This document shows, piece by piece, positions 1-8,642 of a stretch of DNA of 64,000 nt. The translations under genes and the position numbers were made by a program. How positions within the stretch are numbered: the first letter of the stretch is position 1; every line of letters begins with the position of its first letter. A model generated the notes under the pieces. That model did no database searches. It saw only the letters and a list, made by a program, of their open reading frames with translations, and was not told the origin of the DNA. Source of the stretch: an uncultured Nesterenkonia sp. (lineage in GTDB: Bacteria; Actinomycetota; Actinomycetes; Actinomycetales; Micrococcaceae); the NCBI GenBank assembly GCA_947494195.1, contig CANLUC010000007.1:1-64000 (forward strand). Direction: 5' to 3'.

Positions 1-84
1 GAAGGCCTCGACGTCTATCTGCACACCGCCACGCCACTACTTCCCCGCAATTGCTACACCCTCAAATGCGAAGAGCCACTTTAG
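1..84 (+). CDS. possible 3' end of an upstream gene (partial)
   Basis: Frame 1 is open from the first base to a TAG at 82-84 and would encode a 27-residue tail ending CEEPL. The product cannot be identified from so short a piece. The other two forward frames also stay open for about 100 bases, so coding is not proved. If real, it is the end of a gene that starts outside the window. Confidence 0.25.
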   Translation, partial: EGLDVYLHTATPLLPRNCYTLKCEEPL

Positions 85-317
85 TGCGGCTCCACTCGCT
101 GCTCCCTAACGTGTGATCAAGAGGCAGGCTTCATCTTCCAATATGGCGGTCGGTTGCGTGACGGGCTGACGATCAATATGGCATGCATGTATTCGAGGCC
201 CGTACATGGCCTATAAAGCACACAGGAATCGAGAGAAGAACCCTGATCCTGAATTCGACACTGACATTCCTGTAAGATAGGTGGACGTTCACTCATTGCA
301 ACCTTGGAGGACCAATA
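85..317. other. intergenic region, lower GC, leader of the next gene
   Basis: No convincing gene. The composition is visibly more AT-rich than the rest of the window. A good ribosome binding site (TTGGAGG, 304-310) ends 7 bases before the ATG at 318. ORFs on the minus strand here are antisense to the repeat gene and are not supported. Confidence 0.4.
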
Positions 318-1028
318 ATGGCCCGCAGGAATAAGGCCACTGCGCCTGAAGTCGACCAGCCAAAGACAAAGAAACCGTTCTACAAGCGGATCTGGTTCTG
401 GCTCCTTGTGATCGTTGTCGTGATCATTGCCGCTAGCACGGCCGGGTCTGGCGACGACACCGAACCTACGAGTGCAGACGGTCAGGACGCGGAACAGGAA
501 GCCCCTGCCGAGGAAGAGGCCCCCGCCGAAGAAGAGGCTGCTGCGGAAGAAGAGGCCGCTGCGGAAGAAGAGGCCCCCGCCGAGGAAGAAGCAGCGGCTG
601 AGGAGGAAGCTGAGGGAGGTGAGTCCTTCGGCATCGGAGATGAGTTCCAGGTCAATGACTGGACCATCACTATCGCGGGCATCGGTGAACGCACCGCAAG
701 CATTGGTGACGAATACCTCAACACCGAAGCGCAGGGTGAGTTCATGCCCGTTGACCTGGTCGTCACCAACGACGGTGATAGCGCGAACTACTTCTTCGCT
801 AGTGACTTCGTCGCAATAGACAGCCAAGACCGGGAGTTCAGCTATTCCTCCGACGCTACGATCTACGGCGCCGCTGACGGGGCGGTGTCTCTTCTGGACG
901 AGATCAACCCCGGCAACTCCATCGAGGGTCGCCTGTACTTCGACGTCTCCGCCGATGCTGAAATCGTCGCCCTGGAGATTAACGCTGGGTTCCTCTCAGA
1001 TCCGGTGCGCGTCTCTCTCGAGCAGTAA
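318..1028 (+). CDS. membrane-anchored protein with Glu/Ala repeat linker and DUF4352-like domain
   Basis: A 236-residue protein. It has a short basic N-terminus and one membrane segment (about residues 28-43, LLVIVVVIIAAS), which acts as a signal anchor or uncleaved signal. A very acidic linker (about 62-97) follows, made of six APAEEE/AAAEEE units. The C-terminal domain of about 135 residues begins around GDEFQVNDWTITI. Its layout, including 'VDLVVTNDGDSANYF' and a late 'GRLYFDVS', resembles the extracellular immunoglobulin-like DUF4352 family, whose role is generally unknown. The start follows a strong GGAGG site. A hairpin terminator follows the stop. Family assignment is by motif pattern only. 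It stands alone as a transcription unit and may be a recent arrival, given its flanks. Confidence 0.7.
   Translation: MARRNKATAPEVDQPKTKKPFYKRIWFWLLVIVVVIIAASTAGSGDDTEPTSADGQDAEQEAPAEEEAPAEEEAAAEEEAAAEEEAPAEEEAAAEEEAEGGESFGIGDEFQVNDWTITIAGIGERTASIGDEYLNTEAQGEFMPVDLVVTNDGDSANYFFASDFVAIDSQDREFSYSSDATIYGAADGAVSLLDEINPGNSIEGRLYFDVSADAEIVALEINAGFLSDPVRVSLEQ
501..608 (+). repeat. six in-frame 18-nt tandem repeats (APAEEE/AAAEEE)
   Basis: Six imperfect 18-base units such as GCCCCTGCCGAGGAAGAG lie head to tail inside the anchored protein gene. They encode six hexapeptides, three APAEEE and three AAAEEE. They form a negatively charged spacer between the membrane segment and the outer domain. Copy number could vary by slippage. 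Confidence 0.85.
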
Positions 1029-1050
1029 TAAGTAGTACTTAGATGGCCCG

Positions 1051-1095
1051 ATAAGGCCGGGGACCCTGCCGCAGCGGTGGCATCCCCGGCCTTAT
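1051..1095. terminator. hairpin terminator
   Basis: A perfect 13-bp inverted repeat (ATAAGGCCGGGGA at 1051-1063 and its complement at 1083-1095) flanks a 19-base loop. It lies 22 bases after the 236-aa gene and faces the end of the ECF operon on the other strand, so it could serve both. The T-run is short. Confidence 0.7.
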
Positions 1096-1215
1096 TCTTG
1101 GTCGCGGCTCCCTAGGATCTTCGCACGTGAGTTGAACCGCGCCGCTCCATGACTGCCCCTGCTTCTATTGGCTGGGTATGCACATAACCAGTGCACCGCA
1201 GACAAAGAAGTTCAC

Positions 1216-2721
1216 TTAGCGGTCCGGCAGTAAACGGCCTGCTGTTAGCTGTAGCTGATGATTGCCCAGCTCCCCCGCCCAACGCTGGTCATGCGAGGCG
1301 ACCAACAGGGATCCCCCTGCGGAGGTGAAGCTGCGCAGTAGGTGGCTTAGTCGGGCCATCCCGGCCGCGTCACGTCCCAGTGTCGGCTCATCGAGCAGCA
1401 GCACAGCTGGCTTCATCAGCAGCGCGGAGGCGATGACGCAGTCTTTGCGCTGCGCCGGCTGGAGATCGTAGGGGTGGTCTTCGGCGTGGGCGGTGAGGCC
1501 GGCCACCTCCATCACGCGCTGGACATCCAGCTCCCGCTGCTTCTTCGCCTGGAGCCGGTCCGCGCGCTTGAGTCGACGCCCGCCGGGTCCCAGCGGGGTC
1601 GCGCGCATCAGCTCGGCGTGCACCGTGGAAGCCGAGAGCTGATCCCCGGGGTCCTGGCCCACCCAGGCGATATGGTTCGCCCGGCGGTGAGCTGGTTCCG
1701 CCGCGAGGTCCACCTCACCGGGGCCGATGATGCTGGCGCCGGGTTCTGTGGGGACCAGCCCCGCAAGGGAGCCGAGCAGGGTGGACTTTCCTGAACCGTT
1801 CGCCCCTAATATCGCTGTGACCTCCCCGGCGCGCAGATCTAGTTCGACGCCGTCGAGTACCTGAGCGGAGGCGCGCTGGACAGAAAGGTCGCGCACCCGC
1901 AGCAACACCTCCCTGCCAGGGCCCGGAGAGGAGTTCGGCGTTTGAGCAGACGTAGTCGGAGGGACCTCCACCTCGCGACGCGCGTCCCAGATCCCGTGTT
2001 GGGCCAGCTGAACCGGCGTGACCGAGCTCGGCATCAGGTGACCCGCACTGAGCTGACCCTCATCCACGAACAGCACGCGGTCGCATTCGGCGCTCAGCTC
2101 GTCATGCTGGTGCCCGGTGAGCAGCACGGCACCACCGGTGGCGCGGAATTCGCGGAGTGACCGGGCCAGCCGCCGTCGTGCGCTGTGGTCCAGCGACTGG
2201 GAGGGCTGGTCCAGCACCAGGACGCCGGGGTGCAGGGTCAGCAGGCTGGCGAGGGAGGTGAGCTGGCGTTCTCCGCCGGAGAGTGTGGACAGCTCGCGTT
2301 CTGCCAGCGCGGTGATGCCCAGTGCCTCGAGGCTGACCTGGGCGCGGTCCAGACAGTCTTGCAGCGGCAGGCCGAGCAGGCGTCCGGGAAGGGCGGCTTC
2401 CTCGTGCACGGTGCGGCTGAGTCCGGTGACCTGGGCCTCCGGGTCGTCGCCGAGCATTCCGATGCCGGCGTCGGTCGCCTTGCGGAAGCCGGTGCTCTTG
2501 CCGTGGTCGGTGAGCAGCCCGGCGACCGCGCGGGCCAGTGTGGAAGTCCCGGCGCCCTGTGGCCCGAGCACGGCCACGGCCTCGCCCGGGTGCAGCATCA
2601 GGTCGACGCCGGTCAGGGCCGGGTCATCGGATCCGCGGTAGGTGAAGCCAAACTCGCGCAGGCTCAGCACCGGTGGGGAACTCGGCGCAGAGGGTGAAGG
2701 CAGTGGCGAGTGTTCAGGCAT
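1216..2721 (-). CDS. ECF transporter ATPase, two fused ABC domains, one degenerate
   Basis: A 501-residue fusion of two ATP-binding domains that power an ECF importer (cytoplasmic face of the membrane). NBD1 (about 19-225) has Walker A GPQGAGTST, in which the essential Lys is Thr. It has Walker B with Gln instead of the catalytic Glu (LVLDQP), but an intact LSGGE signature. NBD2 (about 273-495) has a normal Walker A (GANGSGKST) and LLLDEP, but a ruined signature (LQPAQ). One composite site is therefore canonical (NBD2 Walker motifs with the NBD1 signature) and the other is degenerate on both faces. I chose the ATG at 2721 because it overlaps the T-component stop by 8 bases (ATGCCTGA). The longer ORF upstream reads antisense-like proline and cysteine runs. 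It is last in the operon after the hydrolase, S and T genes. Confidence 0.88.
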   Translation of the reverse strand: MPEHSPLPSPSAPSSPPVLSLREFGFTYRGSDDPALTGVDLMLHPGEAVAVLGPQGAGTSTLARAVAGLLTDHGKSTGFRKATDAGIGMLGDDPEAQVTGLSRTVHEEAALPGRLLGLPLQDCLDRAQVSLEALGITALAERELSTLSGGERQLTSLASLLTLHPGVLVLDQPSQSLDHSARRRLARSLREFRATGGAVLLTGHQHDELSAECDRVLFVDEGQLSAGHLMPSSVTPVQLAQHGIWDARREVEVPPTTSAQTPNSSPGPGREVLLRVRDLSVQRASAQVLDGVELDLRAGEVTAILGANGSGKSTLLGSLAGLVPTEPGASIIGPGEVDLAAEPAHRRANHIAWVGQDPGDQLSASTVHAELMRATPLGPGGRRLKRADRLQAKKQRELDVQRVMEVAGLTAHAEDHPYDLQPAQRKDCVIASALLMKPAVLLLDEPTLGRDAAGMARLSHLLRSFTSAGGSLLVASHDQRWAGELGNHQLQLTAGRLLPDR

Positions 2722-3496
2722 CGAGCACCCCCAGCAGGTCGGTGGCGGAGGGAAGGGGCAGCAGCCCGGCCAGCGAGGTGCCGACCAGCAGCAACGAGCC
2801 AACGACGGCGCCCCAGCGCAATCCGCGCTGCGCCGCCCCCTGGGGATAGAACTGAGCGGGGGAGGGCCTTGGCGTCATGCCGAAGCCGCGCTGCGCCAGA
2901 GCGTCGTGGCGCTGATCCAGCTGGGTGATCGCGGTGACCAGCAGGCCGGTGAGCACGCCGGTGAGCAGGCCCAGCCGCACGGACAGCTTCTCGGTGTTCC
3001 AGCCCCGGGCGGCGCGTGCCGCCAGCGCGGCCCGCACCCGGTGCTGGGCCAGGGGGATCAGGCTCAGCGCCGCTGCACAGACATACGCCAGAGCGAGCGG
3101 GACGCGCAGGGTCAGCAGGCCGTCGAAGGCGCGCGAAGGATTCGAGCCGATGGCGAAGAGCGCGCAGACCGCGATCATGGCCGCCACACGCAGCCACAGC
3201 TGGACCGCGAGCGCGAGCCCTTCCACCGTGACGGCGGCGGGGCCGAATTCCGCCAGCACCTGGACGTCGGTGCCCGGATAGAACAGCCCCTGAATGATGC
3301 CGACCATGACCAGCATGGGCCCGGCCAGCACCAGGAGGGTCAGCAGCCAGCTGCGAAAACGCACTCGTGGCGACACCGCCGCCCCGGCCACCGCGCAGAC
3401 GAGCACGGCGGCCGGGACCAGCGGGGAGGGAATCCCGTAGACGAGCAGAAGTGCGCAGCCGAGCAGGACCAGCTCAGTGGCTGGGTGCAGCCGCAC
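2714..3496 (-). CDS. ECF transporter transmembrane T component
   Basis: A 260-residue integral membrane protein with about five to six hydrophobic segments. It couples the ATPase to the S component in an ECF vitamin/nutrient importer. It carries the two Ala-Arg-Gly-type coupling motifs of EcfT proteins, seen here as AARAARGW (about 157-164) and LAQRGFG (about 205-211). The start is a GTG at 3496 that overlaps the S-component gene by 23 bases. Its stop overlaps the ATPase start by 8 bases, so translation is probably coupled. Confidence 0.88.
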   Translation of the reverse strand: MRLHPATELVLLGCALLLVYGIPSPLVPAAVLVCAVAGAAVSPRVRFRSWLLTLLVLAGPMLVMVGIIQGLFYPGTDVQVLAEFGPAAVTVEGLALAVQLWLRVAAMIAVCALFAIGSNPSRAFDGLLTLRVPLALAYVCAAALSLIPLAQHRVRAALAARAARGWNTEKLSVRLGLLTGVLTGLLVTAITQLDQRHDALAQRGFGMTPRPSPAQFYPQGAAQRGLRWGAVVGSLLLVGTSLAGLLPLPSATDLLGVLDA

Positions 3497-4418
3497 GCGC
3501 AGGCTCCGCGGAGGAGGTGTTCCGGCGCCGCACCATCGAGTGCTCGGTGAAGGGGAACCGGCTGCGCAGCCGCTTGGGCAGCGCCGCGATCACCAGGAAG
3601 GCCAGCGCGAAGATGATGGCCTTGTCGGCCACATCGGAGCCGAGACCCTGGATGGTGGCGGCTTCCAGCATCGAGGAGCCAGCGCCCTGCAGGGCGGCGA
3701 CCAGGCTGCCGGTGCCCACACCGAGTCCGCCGCCGTAGATGAAAGCGGCCACAGGGGTGGCGATCAGTCCGGTGGGGATTCCTGCCACGGCGCCGGCAAT
3801 CACGGCCCACCAGATGCGGCGGAAGCCACCGAGCCGGGCGGCCCAGCCTGCGGCGGCGCCGATGAAGGCGGAGCCGGCGGTGAAGGCGATGACTGTGGGG
3901 TTGATGGTCACACCCCAGAGCACATTGGTGAGGATGCCGGTCAGCGCGCCTGCGGCGGGTCCGGCGATGACACCGATGATCACGGTGCCCAGTGAATCGA
4001 GGTACAGCGGGATGGGGGTCATGGTGCCGACGATCTGCCCGGTGGCGATGTTCAGCGCGATCATGACCGGCATCAGGGCGAGCACGCTGCGCGGGATCCG
4101 CGGAAGCGTGCCTGCGGCGATGAGTGCGGCGCCCAGCAGGTAGCCGACCATCACGCCGAGGGTGGTGTGCCCGAGATCGGCGCCGAGGGTGGCGGGCTGG
4201 CTGGTCAACACCCAGAGATAGGTGCCGGCGATGACGGCGGCCCCGGCGGTGAGCGCGAGGGTGGACCAGAGTGGGGGAGCGGGCCGGGTATGGGTTCCGG
4301 CGCGGTGCTGCGTGGAAGCCTCGTTCTTGAGTGTCGTGGTGGTGCGATGCTTCGGGGTTTCTCCGGGATCCGCCGCGGTGACGGACCCCTGCCCAGAGTG
4401 CGTGTCGGTGGGAGTCAT
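3474..4418 (-). CDS. ECF transporter substrate-binding S component
   Basis: A 314-residue protein with a hydrophilic Thr/His-rich N-terminus of about 48 residues followed by roughly six to seven membrane segments. Gly/Ala-rich turns such as GPAAGALTGILTNVLWG are typical of ECF S components. The protein would bind the substrate in the membrane. The substrate is not shown by the sequence. The gene starts 1 base after the nucleoside hydrolase stop, so a nucleoside or related base is the most economical inference. Linker overlap with the T gene supports one complex. Confidence 0.8.
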   Translation of the reverse strand: MTPTDTHSGQGSVTAADPGETPKHRTTTTLKNEASTQHRAGTHTRPAPPLWSTLALTAGAAVIAGTYLWVLTSQPATLGADLGHTTLGVMVGYLLGAALIAAGTLPRIPRSVLALMPVMIALNIATGQIVGTMTPIPLYLDSLGTVIIGVIAGPAAGALTGILTNVLWGVTINPTVIAFTAGSAFIGAAAGWAARLGGFRRIWWAVIAGAVAGIPTGLIATPVAAFIYGGGLGVGTGSLVAALQGAGSSMLEAATIQGLGSDVADKAIIFALAFLVIAALPKRLRSRFPFTEHSMVRRRNTSSAEPARAAAPSH

Positions 4419-4419
4419 A

Positions 4420-5466
4420 TCAGACAGGTCCTTTTCTCAGAGTGTCGGTCAGGTGATCAAGGAACGCTTCAGCGTCCAGGCTGCGGATGATCTCCGCATT
4501 GGGCACTCGGCCCCAGCGGCCCAGCCAATCGGCCACAGTCTCGCCTCGTGTCAGGGTGCCGGTGAGCTCGATGTCGACCGCTGCCAGCTCGGTCTTCTGT
4601 GCCCAGGGAATTATCCCGTGTGTTGGGTGTGCAGACGAATCCGCGTCAGCCCCCTCTGTTGGGGAGGAGCTTTCACGTTGACTCCGAGCCCAGTGGATCG
4701 CGGCCGCGGTGACATAGGGATCATGGACGTGGGCGAGATAGCCGTGGCCGTCGGACTCGTGGAACTCGAAGTAGAACCGAAGTGCCTCGGCGAGCTGAGT
4801 CAGCCAGGCCGACCACTGCGGGACGGCGGGGTCGGCGAGCATCTGCTCCAGGCGCGCAGGCGTCAGCGCCACCGCCTCGGTGGCCTCGATGGGCCCGATC
4901 ACCGGCAGGTGAGTCGCCTTGCCGAAGGCATCGAGCACAGCCTTGGCCGCCTCCGGGTCATAGCTGATGTTCCACTCGGTGGTGGGCCGGGTGTTGCCGC
5001 GATAATTGAAGGCCCCGCCCATGATGAACAGCCGCTTCAGAAGCTGAGGCAGCCGCGGCTCCAAGTCCAGCGCGAGCGCGAGATTGGTGCACGGGCCCGT
5101 GACCACGCCGATCAGCTCACCAGGCTGGGCGTGGGCCGCGCGGACCCAGGCCTCAGCCGCGGACAGCGCATCCGCGGTGTTCGCACCGGTGGGCAACTGG
5201 GCGTAGCCGGTTCCGGTGTCTCCGTGGGTCTCCTCGGCGTATTCAGAGACCCCCGCCAGCGGGTGCTGGGCCCCGGGGTGGACAGGAATCTCGGCACGGC
5301 CCGCGAGCTGCAGCCAGCCCAGGGTATTGGTGACCACCTGGTCGGTGGAGACGTTGCCGCCGCTGGCAGCGAGGCCGAGGATCTCGACGTCGTCCTGGCA
5401 GAACAGCCAGCCCAGCGCCAGGGCATCATCGATGCCGGGGTCACAGTCAAGGAAGAGGGGGATCAC
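4420..5466 (-). CDS. inosine-uridine-type nucleoside hydrolase
   Basis: A 348-residue cytoplasmic enzyme of the IU-nucleoside hydrolase family, which splits ribonucleosides into base and ribose. The calcium-binding N-terminal signature DCDPGIDD is at about residues 8-15. The family's conserved 'MGGAF...' block appears at about 169-173 (IMGGAFNYRGN), with EWNISYDPEAA after it. A late HVHDPYVTAAA (about 246-256) supplies the conserved His/Asp. It is the first gene of the four-gene operon with the ECF transporter, which suggests uptake followed by salvage. The exact nucleoside preference cannot be read from sequence. Confidence 0.88.
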   Translation of the reverse strand: MIPLFLDCDPGIDDALALGWLFCQDDVEILGLAASGGNVSTDQVVTNTLGWLQLAGRAEIPVHPGAQHPLAGVSEYAEETHGDTGTGYAQLPTGANTADALSAAEAWVRAAHAQPGELIGVVTGPCTNLALALDLEPRLPQLLKRLFIMGGAFNYRGNTRPTTEWNISYDPEAAKAVLDAFGKATHLPVIGPIEATEAVALTPARLEQMLADPAVPQWSAWLTQLAEALRFYFEFHESDGHGYLAHVHDPYVTAAAIHWARSQRESSSPTEGADADSSAHPTHGIIPWAQKTELAAVDIELTGTLTRGETVADWLGRWGRVPNAEIIRSLDAEAFLDHLTDTLRKGPV

Positions 5467-5549
5467 CGTCCTATTGTGCCGGGTCCTGCTGAACAGCCCT
5501 TGACGAGGGCAATTGGTCTGTTCCTAAGGTGGGGCAAGAGGTGAGTGAC

Positions 5550-5861
5550 ATGACAGATTCAGCCCGGACAGGCGACGACGGCGGCGCGACGCGGGTATGG
5601 CCCCGGTGGTACGCCTGGCTCTTAGGGGATCCGGACAAGATGAGCCCTGGGCTCTGTTTCTTCATGGGTGCGGTCCTCCTCCTCCAAGGAGGTTTAGGCA
5701 CCTGGCGGTTCCTCACGGAGACCGGCTACGGATGGGCCCATAGCGTCCAGGTGCTCGGACCGTTGGTGATCGCGGGAGGCGTCTTCTACCTCTGGGCAGG
5801 ACTGCGGCTCCGTCGGCTCAGGTCTAGGACTGATCAGCCCACGTCGCCTGCAGTGCACTGA
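5550..5861 (+). CDS. small two-helix membrane protein, unknown
   Basis: A 103-residue protein with two hydrophobic segments (about 35-52 and 67-87) and a basic C-terminal end (RLRRLRSR). The ORF opens at a GTG at 5529, but the ATG at 5550 is preferred because AGAGGTGAG lies just upstream. The gene is divergent from the nucleoside hydrolase (84 bases apart) and convergent with purM. I recognise no family. Base composition agrees with its neighbours. Confidence 0.6.
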   Translation: MTDSARTGDDGGATRVWPRWYAWLLGDPDKMSPGLCFFMGAVLLLQGGLGTWRFLTETGYGWAHSVQVLGPLVIAGGVFYLWAGLRLRRLRSRTDQPTSPAVH

Positions 5862-5889
5862 ACAGCGCGTTGCGTGAGAGCCCCGCAGA

Positions 5890-7077
5890 TTAGGAGGCGT
5901 AGCTCCCGGTCAGCAGCACGCCGCCGCCGTCGACTCCCTTGGCACCCTGGACGAAGTCCAGACCTGCCTCAGCCACGCGAGTCTCCTCGGAGCTGTAGGC
6001 GCTGACCTCACCCATGACCCAGGCGGACTGGCCGGAGGCTTGCAGGTGAGCGACGGCGTCGTCGGCCTTCTCGGCCGAGACCACGGCGATCATGCCCACG
6101 CCAAGATTCAGCGTGCGCTCCAGATCAGCCTGCGGGACCGAGCCGAGCCGCGCGATGAGCGAGAACACCGCGGGCCAGGACCAGGTCGAGCGGTCCACGG
6201 TGGCCATCAGCCCGGCGGGCAGCACGCGCGCCAGGTTCGCCGCGAGACCGCCACCGGTGACGTGGCTGAAGCCGCGGACCGGCGCCTCAGGGGAGATCTC
6301 GGCCTCGGCGGGGTCGCCGTTGAGTGCGGTGACCAGGTCCAGGCAGGGCTTGGTGTAGAGCCGGGTCGGCTCCAGAAGCTCCTGGCCCAGCGTGCGGCCG
6401 AACTCCTCGACCTCGCGCTCGTAGCCCCAGCCGGCGGAGGAGACCACGCGGCGGACCAGGGAGTACCCGTTGGAGTGGATGCCGGAGGAGGCCATGCCGA
6501 TGATCACGTCACCGGCGCGCACCCGCTCCGGGCCGAGCACTGCGGAGGCGTCGACCACACCGGTGGCCGCGCCCGCGACGTCGTACTCATCCTCGGCCAG
6601 CAGCCCGGGGTGCTCGGCGGTCTCCCCGCCGATCAGTGCGGTGCCGGTCTCTGCGGCAGCCTTCGCGATCCCGGAGACCACGGCGGCGATCCGGGCCGGC
6701 TCCACCTTGCCTGTGGCGATGTAGTCCGTCATGAACAGCGGCTTGGCGCCCATGACCACGATGTCATCGACCACCATGCCGACCAGGTCGAAGCCGATGG
6801 TGTCGTGGATGTCCATGGCCTGGGCGATGGCCACCTTGGTGCCCACGCCGTCGGTGGAGGTGGCCAGCAGCGGCCGCGGCAGGCGCTTGAGCTCGGACGC
6901 ATCGTAGAGCCCGGCGAAACCACCGAAGCCGCCGAAGACCTGCGGGGTGTGCGTGGCCTCGATGTGGGCCTTCATGAGTTCGACGGCGCGGTCTCCCGCC
7001 TCCACGTCGACTCCGGCAGAGGCATAGGTGATCGGAGCGCCGGAGCCTGCTTCGGCGCTGGTGTTCTGAGAAGTCAC
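5890..7077 (-). CDS. purM: phosphoribosylformylglycinamidine cyclo-ligase (AIR synthetase)
   Basis: A 395-residue enzyme for the fifth step of purine synthesis: ATP-dependent ring closure of FGAM to AIR. Diagnostic stretches are TSTDGVGTKVAIA near residue 72, GGETAEHPG near 149, and the C-terminal-domain GGGLAANLAR (about 275-284). It is longer than the usual ~350 residues because of a short N-terminal extension and a C-terminal tail. It starts with GTG, overlapping the purF stop by 4 bases (GTGA), so purF-purM is one transcription unit with coupled translation. Confidence 0.95.
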   Translation of the reverse strand: MTSQNTSAEAGSGAPITYASAGVDVEAGDRAVELMKAHIEATHTPQVFGGFGGFAGLYDASELKRLPRPLLATSTDGVGTKVAIAQAMDIHDTIGFDLVGMVVDDIVVMGAKPLFMTDYIATGKVEPARIAAVVSGIAKAAAETGTALIGGETAEHPGLLAEDEYDVAGAATGVVDASAVLGPERVRAGDVIIGMASSGIHSNGYSLVRRVVSSAGWGYEREVEEFGRTLGQELLEPTRLYTKPCLDLVTALNGDPAEAEISPEAPVRGFSHVTGGGLAANLARVLPAGLMATVDRSTWSWPAVFSLIARLGSVPQADLERTLNLGVGMIAVVSAEKADDAVAHLQASGQSAWVMGEVSAYSSEETRVAEAGLDFVQGAKGVDGGGVLLTGSYAS

Positions 7078-8642
7078 TTCTTGGCCTCCGCCAGGGGGGT
7101 CTCGTCGAGTTCGAATTCAGCGTCGGGGCCCGGATCGCAGCCGCCGCCGGGGTTCTGCGTGGAACCGGCGTCGGTGGCTGAGGGCGTCTCCAGCAGCATC
7201 TTGCCGCGCCGGCTCTCCGGGGGCAGCTTGATCGGGTAGACCCCGGAGAAGCAGGCGGTGCACAGCGTGGAGCGCGGCTGCTTGGTGGCCGCGATCATGC
7301 CGTCCTCGGAGATGTAGGCCAGCGAGTCCGCCCCCACCGCCTGGGTGATCTCGTCCATGGTGGCGCCATTGGCGATCAGCTCCGCGCGGGAGGCGAAGTC
7401 GATCCCGTAGAAGCAGGGCCATTTCACCGGCGGGGAGGAGATCTTCACGTGGATCTCCGCTGCGCCGGCCTCCTTGAGCATCCGGACGATGGCGCGCTGG
7501 GTGTTGCCGCGGACGATCGAGTCATCCACCACCACCACGCGCTTGCCGCGGACCACGTGGTCCTGCACGTTCAGCTTGAGCCGGATGCCGAGCTGGCGCA
7601 GCGTCTGCGAGGGCTCGATGAAGGTCCGGCCCACATAGGCGTTCTTGATGAACCCCTGAGCGAAGGGGAGCCCGGAGGCCTCCGCGTAGCCCACGGCCGC
7701 GGGGGTCCCGGACTCCGGGACAGGGATGACGATGTCTGCGTCGTGGGTGTCTTCGCGGGCCAGCTGGCGGCCCATCTCCACGCGGGACTCGTAGACCGAG
7801 CGGCCGTTGATGTTCGCATCCGGGCGGGCCAGGTAGACGTACTCGAAGACGCAGCGCGACGGGGTGGCGGCGGCGAAGCGGTGGGACCGCACGCCGTCGG
7901 AATCGATGGCGATCAGCTCGCCGGGTTCGATCTCGCGGATGATCGAGGCGCCCACGGTGGCCAGTGCTGACTGCTCGGAGGCGACCACCCAGCCGCTGGC
8001 GAGCCGGCCCAGCACCAGCGGACGGACTCCGTGCGGATCCCGTGCGGCGTAGAGCGTGCCCTCATTCATGAACACCAGGCAGAACGCGCCCTCGAGGGTG
8101 GGCAGCAGCGCGAGCGCCTGCTCCTCCAGGGAGTCACCGGGCTGGTCCTTGAGCAGTGCGGTGACCAGCGCGGTGTCTGTGGTGTTGCCCTGATTGAGCT
8201 CGCCGAAGTCGGCGCGGCCGTGGCGTTCGAGGATGCGATCGCGCAGATCCGCGGAGTTGGTGAGGTTGCCGTTGTGTCCCAGCGCCACGGTCCCGTGCGG
8301 GGTGTCGCCCAGGGTGGGCTGGGCGTTGGACCACTGGCTGGCGCCGGTGGTGGAGTAGCGGCAGTGTCCGACGGCGATGTGCCCGGTGAGTGAGTTCAAC
8401 GTGGATTCATCGAAGACCTGGGAGACGAGGCCGATGTCCTTGTACACCCGGATGCTCTTGCCGTCCGAGGCGGCGATCCCGGCCGATTCCTGGCCGCGGT
8501 GCTGCAGAGCGTAGAGCCCGTAGTAGGCCAGTTTGGAGACTTCTTCCCCGGGGGCCCAGACCCCGAAGACGCCGCATTCATCCTGCGGCAGTGGGTCCTC
8601 GTCGAGGAGGTTGAAATTCAGCCGGCCATCACTCCGAGCCAT
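7074..8642 (-). CDS. purF: amidophosphoribosyltransferase
   Basis: A 522-residue first committed enzyme of purine synthesis (PRPP + glutamine to phosphoribosylamine). The catalytic Cys of the Ntn glutaminase domain is in DECGVFGVWAPGE at about residue 23, so a short propeptide must be removed. The PRPP loop is VVVVDDSIVRGNT. Cysteines in SRCVFEY, WPCFYGID and LCTACFSG match the four ligands of the [4Fe-4S] cluster in the Bacillus-type enzyme. I set the start at the ATG at 8642, where the conserved N-terminus begins; the ORF extends 19 codons farther without homology-like features. It overlaps the small gene upstream by 14 bases and purM downstream by 4. Confidence 0.95.
   Translation of the reverse strand: MARSDGRLNFNLLDEDPLPQDECGVFGVWAPGEEVSKLAYYGLYALQHRGQESAGIAASDGKSIRVYKDIGLVSQVFDESTLNSLTGHIAVGHCRYSTTGASQWSNAQPTLGDTPHGTVALGHNGNLTNSADLRDRILERHGRADFGELNQGNTTDTALVTALLKDQPGDSLEEQALALLPTLEGAFCLVFMNEGTLYAARDPHGVRPLVLGRLASGWVVASEQSALATVGASIIREIEPGELIAIDSDGVRSHRFAAATPSRCVFEYVYLARPDANINGRSVYESRVEMGRQLAREDTHDADIVIPVPESGTPAAVGYAEASGLPFAQGFIKNAYVGRTFIEPSQTLRQLGIRLKLNVQDHVVRGKRVVVVDDSIVRGNTQRAIVRMLKEAGAAEIHVKISSPPVKWPCFYGIDFASRAELIANGATMDEITQAVGADSLAYISEDGMIAATKQPRSTLCTACFSGVYPIKLPPESRRGKMLLETPSATDAGSTQNPGGGCDPGPDAEFELDETPLAEAKK

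Noticed and set aside
427-819. Arg-rich 130-aa ORF in the repeat gene.
   Set aside because: It is a shifted reading of the Glu/Ala repeats.
2722-2802. N-terminal extension of the ECF ATPase ORF.
   Set aside because: It is a Cys/Pro/Trp-rich stretch overlapping the T gene. The ATG at 2721 with the ATGCCTGA overlap is more natural.
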